In this document: positions 1 to 5,586 of the stretch, one piece after another
Position numbering within the stretch: the first letter of the stretch is position 1
Layout of the letters: every line of letters begins with the position of its first letter
Assembly (NCBI GenBank): GCA_900771045.1
Contig: CAAGMM010000004.1
Coordinates: 1 to 8,731 of the forward strand
Reading direction: 5' to 3'
Length of the DNA stretch: 8,731 bases
Source of the DNA: Bacteroidales bacterium
Lineage (GTDB): Bacteria > Bacteroidota > Bacteroidia > Bacteroidales > F082
Position numbers and translations under genes: made by a program
The notes under the pieces: model-generated
Told to the model about the DNA's origin: nothing
Seen by the model: only the letters and a program-made list of their open reading frames with translations
Database searches by the model: none

Positions 1-274
1 AAGCCCTAAGTACGTGATCTCTTATTTCTGTCACTGAATTAGGAATTTCAATAGATTCCAAGCCAATGCAACCTCTAAATGCTGCAATTCCTATTTCTGT
101 CACTGAATTAGGAATTTCAATAGATTCCAAGCCAATACAACCTCTAAATGCTGAATTACCTATTTTCGTCACCGAATCAGGAATAACGACATTTTTTAAA
201 TCCTCTCGGCGCACAAAAGCAGAAGGTTTAATATATTTTGTGCCTTGAGGTACAATAAAAGTATTTTTATCCAT
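1..274 (-). CDS. BspA-type leucine-rich-repeat protein, N-terminal part (runs off window)
   Basis: An open frame on the minus strand starts at ATG 274-272 and stays open to base 1, so only about 91 residues are visible. The start is fixed by an in-frame TAA ten codons upstream, with no other Met between. After a short N terminus (MDKNTFIVPQG) the protein shows 23-residue repeats of the LRR_5/BspA type: ESIEIPNSVTEIG followed by AFRGC, twice nearly identically, after a more divergent copy (VVIPDSVTKIGNSAFRGC). There is no signal peptide or lipobox in the visible part, so it may be cytosolic or exported by another route. Family members bind proteins or host ligands; nothing here identifies a ligand. 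The gene is AT-rich (21 G/C in the first 60 bases) and uses AGA, ATA and TTA codons, unlike the GC-richer operon next to it, which suggests a different origin. Confidence 0.85.
   Translation of the reverse strand, partial: MDKNTFIVPQGTKYIKPSAFVRREDLKNVVIPDSVTKIGNSAFRGCIGLESIEIPNSVTEIGIAAFRGCIGLESIEIPNSVTEIRDHVLRA
23..160. repeat. Tandem 69-bp coding repeat (LRR units)
   Basis: Two consecutive 69-bp units (23-91 and 92-160) encode two 23-residue leucine-rich repeats of the minus-strand gene. Their first 62 bases differ at one position (68 versus 137), while the last seven bases of each unit have diverged. A third, more degenerate unit starts at 161. Near-identity at the DNA level suggests recent unit duplication or gene conversion. 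It is a protein-coding repeat, not a CRISPR array. Confidence 0.9.
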
Positions 275-281
275 ATTTTTA

Positions 282-405
282 AATCGTTGATCTATTGCTG
301 TTTAATAAAAGTCATTCAGCTAACAGAAGGTTTTGTATGATATTATAGACTTTTTTCTTCAAAAGAAGAACCTTTCGCTGTCGTATTAAACTTTTTATTT
401 GTCAT
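282..405 (-). pseudogene. Decayed 5' end of an unidentified gene (possibly nuclease-like)
   Basis: On the minus strand an ATG at 405-403, about 25 nt after a predicted transcription start, opens MTNKKFNTTAKGSSFEEKSL and ends at TAA 345-343. Removing one A from the A6 run (plus-strand T run 351-356) continues the frame as EEKVYNIIQNLLLAE before a TGA; beyond it the same frame reads LLLNSNRSTI to a TAA. The result resembles a gene start broken by one frameshift and two in-frame stops. The KGxxFE start followed by an amphipathic helix recalls the N terminus of restriction-endonuclease-fold proteins, but this is from memory and weak. It could instead be a functional 20-residue upstream ORF in the LRR gene leader, or a sequencing error in the homopolymer. 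Confidence 0.35.
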
Positions 406-434
406 TTTCCTATTATCGTCAATGAACACAGATG

Positions 435-442
435 CAAAAATA
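435..442 (-). promoter_or_regulatory. Bacteroidota -7 box (TATTTTTG) upstream of the LRR gene
   Basis: The minus strand reads TATTTTTG, matching TAnnTTTG, followed by CATCTG. No clear TTTG lies at the usual -33 distance, so this is a half-supported promoter. It sits between the operon terminator and the downstream minus-strand reading frames, which is where a promoter is needed. A start near 429 would give the LRR gene a leader of about 150 nt. Confidence 0.5.
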
Positions 443-483
443 CATTATTTTAGTAAATTTGCCCATCAGAAAACTAGTGCAAT

Positions 484-514
484 AAAAAAAGAGCAGCCGA
501 AACCACTCTTTTTT
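484..514 (-). terminator. Rho-independent terminator of the six-gene operon
   Basis: A 12-bp stem (485-496 with 503-514, including two G-T pairs) closes a six-base loop. On the minus strand it is followed by a run of T (490-484), 37 nt past the stop of the last operon gene. The stem base is A6/T6, so it could also act on the plus strand. Confidence 0.85.
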
Positions 515-552
515 GAAATAATCCTCGATTTGTTGAAATACGTGAAAGCCTA

Positions 553-1296
553 TCACACCGTCAACTCCCTCAATCCATTCAGAATCGTGAGCGGATGCGC
601 CGGATTGCCGGGGAGATAGAGGTCAACTTTGTGTGTTTCAAGGAATGAGCGGTCGATGGCGTCGGAGTCGGCGTACAGACCTCCGCTGATGGCATCAACG
701 CCGCAGAGGATGAGCAGTCGCGGTTGGGGAACGGCATCGTAGCAGATTTGCGTAGCACGAGCCATATTAGCAGTGATTGGCCCTGTGATGACGATTCCGT
801 CGGCGTGACGCGGTGAAGCCACGAACTCGATGCCGTAACGTCCCATGTCGAAGTTGACGTTGCTTGTCGCGCCCAACTCCCATTCGCAGGAATTGTCGCC
901 GCCGGTACTCACCTGACGCAGCTTCAGCGAGCCTTTGAATAACTTGGCGCATTCGGGTTTCGGGCCAAACTCAATCGGCTTATCAAGGCCTTCGCGCACA
1001 ATCAGGTTTTCGCGCACTGTCGTGGCCATCTTATAATCCTTCGTGAAAGTTATCTTATCGGGAAAATGTCGCGCACAAAGACCGCAAAAGGCGCATCTGC
1101 CTAAATCGATGCTGAGTCCGCCTTCGGTGGCAATGGCCCGCATAGGACATATCGCCGCGATTTTTTCATTATCGGCCGGCTTAGTGCTTATGATTGGGCG
1201 GCCCCTGAAGATTCCCGGCACCTGCGCCGTCGTCGGATCGGGAATGTATTGCCTGCCCTGGGCCCTTAATATGGAAAAGTTGCTGATGTATTTCAT
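553..1296 (-). CDS. Fused ferredoxin / hydrogenase small-subunit-like protein (HyfH-HyfI, NuoI-NuoB type), cluster-depleted
   Basis: This 247-residue protein joins two subunits that are usually separate. Residues about 30-100 match HyfH/HycF ferredoxin domains (FRGRPI, then SIDLGRCAFCGLCARHFP, then MATT). Residues about 122-247 match the HyfI/HycG/NuoB small subunit (SLKLRQVSTGG, EFVASPRHADG, ITGPIT, AISGG). In the ferredoxin part the first CxxCxxC is gone, while C50-P and C68xxC71xxC74 remain and the last Cys is F78, so only one [4Fe-4S] cluster can form in the usual way. In the small subunit the four ligands of the proximal cluster (N2 in complex I) are D134, C137, D201 and N231, so that cluster is probably absent. 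It is the last gene of the operon, 3 nt after the large subunit, and should sit on the cytoplasmic arm. Fold assignment is secure; redox function is doubtful. Confidence 0.88.
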   Translation of the reverse strand: MKYISNFSILRAQGRQYIPDPTTAQVPGIFRGRPIISTKPADNEKIAAICPMRAIATEGGLSIDLGRCAFCGLCARHFPDKITFTKDYKMATTVRENLIVREGLDKPIEFGPKPECAKLFKGSLKLRQVSTGGDNSCEWELGATSNVNFDMGRYGIEFVASPRHADGIVITGPITANMARATQICYDAVPQPRLLILCGVDAISGGLYADSDAIDRSFLETHKVDLYLPGNPAHPLTILNGLRELTV

Positions 1297-1299
1297 GGC

Positions 1300-2763
1300 T
1301 TATAAATCGTGTCCGCAATAGGAAAGGTTGAAACTTTTGTTGCAAATCGGGAAGTCGGAAATCTCGTTGTTTCTGACAGCTAATTCGAGAGCGTCCCAGT
1401 TGTGAAATGAAGGGTCTTTCATCTTGTACAATGCCAGTTTTCCGTTGCCGTCGGTGATGGCGCAATGGCAGATTTCGCCGCGCCAGCCTTCCACGAGGCT
1501 CAAAGCGAAACGGTTCGGCTGTAACCGCGGCTCATTTTTATCGTTCGCTTTGGCTTCGGGCAGGTTGTCAACCAATTTTCTGATGATGGCGAGCGATTCA
1601 TACACTTCTTCCATTCTGACCTGAGTGCGTGAATACACGTCGCCGTGTTTCTTGACGGCAGGCTTCACTAAACCTTCGTATCTCAAATATGGATGTGTGC
1701 TGCGGATGTCTCTCAACAAACCCGATGCACGTGAAGCCATACCGACTGCGCCAATCTCAACGGCTTGTTCGCGCGTCACAGTGCCGGTGCGCTCAAGTCG
1801 TGAGAGGACCGACGGGCTGTGTTTGATTTTTTCGCTCATCTGTCTAAAATCTTTTTCGTAAGCGTTGAGCGTCGAATGTAAATCAGCGATGAGTTCGGAA
1901 GTCAGGTCGTAAGGAGCCTCGAAAGGGCGAATCATAGTCTTGCCCAAACGGTTGCCGCACCATTTCTGCATAAAATTGATGATAGGCGTGCGCAATCTGC
2001 CATAGACGGCGTTGCCGAGTTGATAAGCCACATCGCCGCAGATGGCACTGAGGTCGCCGGTATGGATGGCGATACGTTCCAATTCGCAGGCAATCATGCG
2101 CTCCACCGCGACGCGCTCGTCGATTTTGTAACCGCAAAGCGCTTCGTAGTTTGTGGCGAAGGTGATGCCGTAACTCACGGCACTGTCGCCCGCCGTCGAT
2201 TCCGCCAGCATCGCCTTTTGGTTCAGCATAGGCTTCTCAAGCATCAGTTTTTCAACGCCGCGATGCTGATAACCAAGCATTATCTCAAGATTGAGGATTT
2301 TTTCTCCCTCGCAGGTGAAACGGAAATGTCCGGGCTCGATGACGCCGGCGTGGATTGGCCCGACGCCGACTTCGTGCAGTTCTTCGTCATCGGCACGATA
2401 GAAAGGATAATCGTCGGGTGCCGTGCGGACCGGCTTCGGCCATTGATGCCCTTCGAACTTGATACCGAAATTCTCGGCAATCTCTCTCTCAAAACGGTCA
2501 ATCGCCCTGATTTTCAATGAAGGACAAGATTTTTCCTTCAAAATAAAAGAAGATAATTCGATTGTGCCGTTCGTATCGTTGGCGAGACACATTATCAGTT
2601 GAAGCGCGTCGGCACTCGGATAGCCTAAATAAGCCGCGCAATGATACGCATCATGAGCCATCGCTTCATGGACATATTGCGCAAATTCTTGATAATCAGT
2701 TATCTGCGGAATATCGCCGAAGGCTGCGCTTAGGCCGTTATTGTAAAGTTTCAATGTTTTCAT
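1300..2763 (-). CDS. hyfG: Hydrogenase-4 large-subunit-like protein (HyfG/HycE, NuoC-NuoD fusion) lacking NiFe ligands
   Basis: The 487-residue protein has a NuoC-like N-terminal domain (about 1-115, with FEREIAENFGIKFEGH at 91-106) and a NuoD/HyfG-like domain (about 135-487: EPGHFRF, GYQHRGVEKLM, VEGWRGE). Real [NiFe] large subunits carry two CxxC motifs. The first, VCGICG, reads TAGDSA here (A191, S194). The second, DPCxxC, reads DPSFHN (S452, N455), which resembles the PSFxN of complex I. A 32-residue tail (DFPICNKSFNLSYCGHDL at its end) follows, where hydrogenases would have a cleaved peptide. The protein therefore cannot hold a NiFe centre, as in Ehr complexes. It lies between the HyfF-like gene and the small-subunit gene. 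What it binds, quinone or nothing, cannot be told. The symbol marks homology only. Confidence 0.92.
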   Translation of the reverse strand: MKTLKLYNNGLSAAFGDIPQITDYQEFAQYVHEAMAHDAYHCAAYLGYPSADALQLIMCLANDTNGTIELSSFILKEKSCPSLKIRAIDRFEREIAENFGIKFEGHQWPKPVRTAPDDYPFYRADDEELHEVGVGPIHAGVIEPGHFRFTCEGEKILNLEIMLGYQHRGVEKLMLEKPMLNQKAMLAESTAGDSAVSYGITFATNYEALCGYKIDERVAVERMIACELERIAIHTGDLSAICGDVAYQLGNAVYGRLRTPIINFMQKWCGNRLGKTMIRPFEAPYDLTSELIADLHSTLNAYEKDFRQMSEKIKHSPSVLSRLERTGTVTREQAVEIGAVGMASRASGLLRDIRSTHPYLRYEGLVKPAVKKHGDVYSRTQVRMEEVYESLAIIRKLVDNLPEAKANDKNEPRLQPNRFALSLVEGWRGEICHCAITDGNGKLALYKMKDPSFHNWDALELAVRNNEISDFPICNKSFNLSYCGHDL

Positions 2764-2787
2764 ATCAGTAAATCATATCAGTAAATC
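2762..2787. repeat. Perfect 13-bp tandem duplication at the HyfF/HyfG junction
   Basis: The 13-mer atatcagtaaatc occurs twice without a gap (2762-2774, 2775-2787), spanning the stop of the HyfF-like gene and the start of the HyfG-like gene. Collapsing it to one copy would leave TGA-T-ATG, a 1-nt spacing like the tight joints elsewhere in the operon. The duplicate instead leaves a 14-nt gap holding a tiny in-between ORF, ATG ATT TAC TGA. Confidence 0.95.
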
Positions 2788-4055
2788 AACGACGCGACGT
2801 CGTTTATCAGTTGGGTTATACAATCAGGACAGGCATAGCCGATATAAACGGCCAGGCCGAACAGGATGAGTTGCGACACACTGCGCAAGGGGCAGAGGCG
2901 TGGTGAGTCCACTTCGGCGGCGGCTTCGGGTTTCATCGGCAGAAAGACAACTTGGATGATGCTCTTGCAGATAGCCCAGATCAGCACCGTGAGGAACAAG
3001 GCGACGACGACGACGAGCCACCAGTTTCCTGTTTCTATCATCGCGTTGAAAATGCCGAGTTCGCTCATAAACATACCCGACGGCGGAATGGCGGTGATGG
3101 AGAAAAGTCCTAACAGCAAAATGATTGCGCCGAATGGGTTGAGTTGCAGATAACCGCCCATCTTGTCCATCATCTTGGTGCCGTAGATTTTTACCAACTG
3201 GTTGTAATGCAGGAACAAACCGCTTTTCACGAAGGTGTGCATCAGCAAATGCAGGATTGCGAAGATGGCGCCGGCTTTTCCGAAGCACAATCCGAGAATC
3301 ACGATGGCGCTGTGTTCAATGCTCGAATAGGCCAGCATACGTTTGTAGTTGCAGATCTTCACCATATATGTCGTCGCGATGAACAGCGTCAGAACGGCGG
3401 TGACAATCATAAGGATACGTCCCCATTGTGCCGAACTGCTGCCAGCCACGACGGCGTATGCGCGGAAGATGCCCACGAAGCCGAGGTTCACCAACACGCT
3501 CGAAAGCATCGCGGCGGCCGGTCCCGGGGCATTGTCTTTGGCATCGATGCCGGCGGTGAACATCGGGAAGAGCCCGATTTTTGCGGTATATCCGCAGAAA
3601 ATGAAGATATAGCCCATCTTCAACCAGAACGGATCCATCTTATCGCTGTAAATCATCAGGTTGGCGTAACTCAAATCCGACGAGCCGCAACGATAAAGGG
3701 CGAGGCTCCAAAACAATATCCCGATAAAGATGAACGTGACGCTGATGGCGCAGACGAAGACATATTTCCAAACGGCTTCGAGAGCCAGCTCTTCGCGGTG
3801 ATGATAAATCAGCATGCCGGCCGCCAATGTCGTGACTTCGGTGAGCACCCAGGTCATCGCGATTTGATTCGACATATAGCCTAAGGCCAAAGTCGCGGTC
3901 AGGATGAAAAGTGCGGCGTAATAAATGGCTTTCGGCCCTTTCGGTGCCTTGAAGTCATGGAAATAGATGACGGAATGAATCAAGACCGGCAACAATACAA
4001 TGGCAAGCGCGACCGTCATCAATATTGAAAGTGAATCGAGTGTGAAATATTGCAT
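2778..4055 (-). CDS. hyfF: Antiporter-like membrane subunit, HyfF type (NuoL/M/N family), short N terminus
   Basis: This 425-residue polytopic protein belongs to the proton-conducting NuoL/M/N (Mrp antiporter) family. Key channel residues are present: E73 in WVLTEVTTLAAG, K159 in TAKIGLFPMF, H269, H273 and K277 in HLLMHTFVKSGLF, and E332 near the C-terminal half. It begins at what aligns with TM3 of E. coli HyfF (FTLDSLSI), so the first two helices, roughly 65 residues, are missing. An in-frame TAA five codons upstream of its last gap codon excludes an earlier start. The usual HxWLPDAH loop after TM7 reads MFTAGIDAKDNAPGP here, a marked divergence. It starts 4 nt after the HyfE-like gene. The expected role is a transmembrane ion path coupled to the soluble arm. 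Confidence 0.9.
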   Translation of the reverse strand: MQYFTLDSLSILMTVALAIVLLPVLIHSVIYFHDFKAPKGPKAIYYAALFILTATLALGYMSNQIAMTWVLTEVTTLAAGMLIYHHREELALEAVWKYVFVCAISVTFIFIGILFWSLALYRCGSSDLSYANLMIYSDKMDPFWLKMGYIFIFCGYTAKIGLFPMFTAGIDAKDNAPGPAAAMLSSVLVNLGFVGIFRAYAVVAGSSSAQWGRILMIVTAVLTLFIATTYMVKICNYKRMLAYSSIEHSAIVILGLCFGKAGAIFAILHLLMHTFVKSGLFLHYNQLVKIYGTKMMDKMGGYLQLNPFGAIILLLGLFSITAIPPSGMFMSELGIFNAMIETGNWWLVVVVALFLTVLIWAICKSIIQVVFLPMKPEAAAEVDSPRLCPLRSVSQLILFGLAVYIGYACPDCITQLINDVASLIY

Positions 4056-4059
4056 GGCA

Positions 4060-4689
4060 TCAGTCTTTTAAGGTTGTTAACGAATCTACGTCGGTCGATT
4101 TGAACACGTCGCCGATTTTGCCTGCGAAGAAGCCCAACAGCAGCACGCTGGCGAAGATGTCGAGCAGCACGCCCAGATTGACGAGGAAAGGCATGTGGTT
4201 TCCGACGGCCAAAGTCAGGATGAAAACGCCGTTTTCGATGACCATATAGCCAATCAAGTGTGAAAGAAGTTTACGGCGCGAACAGATGAAGTAAAGTCCG
4301 AACATGATTGCCGACATTGACGTGACGAAGAAGAGCCTCCCGATACCCTCGTCATTGACGGCGCTGATCAGGACGTACATTCCCGCGACGATGACCACCG
4401 TGATGGCCAATGACGCGAAATGCGGCAGGAACGGCTCGGCCTCGCGTGTGATCTTGTTGCGATTGATGAGCCGGTAAAGGAAAACAGGCACCGCGATGGA
4501 TTTGAACAGCAGGGTCTCAACGGCAATCCATACGAGGTTGGCGACGGTAATCTCATTCAGCTGCACTATCGCAAGGGCGAAAAGCAGGAATCCCTGCATC
4601 ATCACGAGTTTCACGTAATTTCTCAAACGATTCGCCGTTGCCATTAAAAAGATGGTGATGACAAACAGCATCAATATAATTTCTATCAT
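4060..4689 (-). CDS. hyfE: HyfE-like membrane subunit (NuoK-related C-terminal half)
   Basis: The protein has 209 residues, close to the roughly 216 of E. coli HyfE, with about seven hydrophobic helices and a charged C terminus. Recognisable motifs are VETLLFKSIAVPVFLYR (E58, K63), GYMVIENGVFIL with the NuoK-like membrane glutamate E152, and LLDIFASVLLLG with D177. In this family it sits between the connector subunit and the antiporter-like subunits and helps carry the charged residue chain across the membrane. The gene starts 3 nt after the HyfC-like stop and ends 4 nt before the HyfF-like start, so it is co-transcribed. Nothing looks truncated. Confidence 0.9.
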   Translation of the reverse strand: MIEIILMLFVITIFLMATANRLRNYVKLVMMQGFLLFALAIVQLNEITVANLVWIAVETLLFKSIAVPVFLYRLINRNKITREAEPFLPHFASLAITVVIVAGMYVLISAVNDEGIGRLFFVTSMSAIMFGLYFICSRRKLLSHLIGYMVIENGVFILTLAVGNHMPFLVNLGVLLDIFASVLLLGFFAGKIGDVFKSTDVDSLTTLKD

Positions 4690-4692
4690 AAT

Positions 4693-5586
4693 TTAACAGA
4701 ATTGCATAATTGAAAAAACCAATACTAAAGCCGCGGCCGCGATGCTGAAGATAAATTCGGGGTTGTGGTTCATCCTGAACCTCGCCATAAACGACTCGGT
4801 GATGCCTATGGCGATGGCGCAGACGGCCTGCACTATGAAGAAAACGCCTATCGACGCCGCCGTAGAACTAACTAAAAACAGGTTGGCGATCAAGGCTCCG
4901 TACATAGCGAATTTTACGTATCCCGTCGAGAGGATCAGGCCTAAGTCGAAGCCGCTGTTGTCGAGAATCATCACTTCGTGAATCATCGTCAGTTCGAGAT
5001 GCGTCTTCGGGTCGTCGATGGGGAGACGGCTGCTTTCAACCATTGCGACAATCAGCAAGATGACGGCCATCACGATTGTAGCGCCGATATGGAAAGCGTC
5101 GCCGTAACTGTTCAGGTTGGCGAAGATGTCAACGAAACTCGTATGTCCGCTGATGAGCGAAATGCTTCCTATGACGAGGAAGAACGCGGGTTCGGCCAAC
5201 ATCGAATAAAGAGCTTCGCGCGAGGCTCCCATGCCTTCGAAACTCGATGCCGCATCAAGGGCAGCGATGATGCAGAAGAACTTGCCCAAGGAAAGCACGT
5301 AGGCGAAAAAGACGAAATCGCCCTCAAAATGAATAAGTCCGGGCTTACCGCCGAAAGGGATACAGGCGCAGGCCATCAGCACCGACGCCGCATAAACGAG
5401 CGGCGCGAGGCGGAAGACGAATGTCGTGGCAGTGCTATAGACGGTTCCTTTTTTGAAAAGACGGCGTACGTCTTTAAGAGGCTGAAAAATGCCCGGGCCT
5501 TTGCGTCCGGCGCAGATGCTCTTGGTGCGCACGATGAGGCCGCTGAAAAACAGCGAGGCCAATATGATTAAAGCGAAACTCAGCAT
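4693..5586 (-). CDS. hyfC: HyfC/NuoH-like membrane connector subunit
   Basis: This 297-residue protein is about the length of HyfC (315) and NuoH. It shows the NuoH signature loops: GRKGPGIFQPLKDVRRLFKK (27-46) after TM1, DAASSFEGMGASREALYS (111-128), AEPAFF with E132, and MVESSRLPIDDPKTHLELTM (182-201) followed by HEVMILDNSG. In complex I this subunit forms the interface between the membrane and soluble arms and lines the quinone cavity; in group 4 hydrogenases it couples the catalytic module to the ion channels. The conserved acidic residues (D111, E117, E132, E184, D191, E198, E204) are intact, so the coupling path looks functional even though the redox centres of the soluble arm are lost. 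Its start overlaps the end of the HyfB-like gene by 7 nt, suggesting translational coupling. Confidence 0.92.
   Translation of the reverse strand: MLSFALIILASLFFSGLIVRTKSICAGRKGPGIFQPLKDVRRLFKKGTVYSTATTFVFRLAPLVYAASVLMACACIPFGGKPGLIHFEGDFVFFAYVLSLGKFFCIIAALDAASSFEGMGASREALYSMLAEPAFFLVIGSISLISGHTSFVDIFANLNSYGDAFHIGATIVMAVILLIVAMVESSRLPIDDPKTHLELTMIHEVMILDNSGFDLGLILSTGYVKFAMYGALIANLFLVSSTAASIGVFFIVQAVCAIAIGITESFMARFRMNHNPEFIFSIAAAALVLVFSIMQFC

Noticed and set aside
23..180. Possible CRISPR-like regular repeats
   Set aside because: The 69-bp period is 23 codons and translates into LRR units; there are no unique spacers between short repeats.
343..405. Programmed ribosomal frameshift at the A6 run
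   Set aside because: The A AAA AAG heptamer is out of phase for -1 slippage; the longer frame would need a +1 skip, so an indel or sequencing error is simpler.
422..619. 65-codon plus-strand ORF
   Set aside because: It crosses the operon terminator and the end of the fused small-subunit gene on the other strand, and has no recognisable protein features.
553..2763. Working H2-producing hydrogenase or formate hydrogenlyase
   Set aside because: All four NiFe ligand cysteines and most Fe-S ligands are missing, and no maturation or formate dehydrogenase gene is in the window.
3144..3884. 246-codon open frame opposite the HyfF-like gene, and a 197-codon frame at 4978-5571 opposite the HyfC-like gene
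   Set aside because: Both are antisense shadows of genes with clear family motifs; their peptides are rich in H, D, E and R, with no recognisable domain, as expected from reversed hydrophobic codons.
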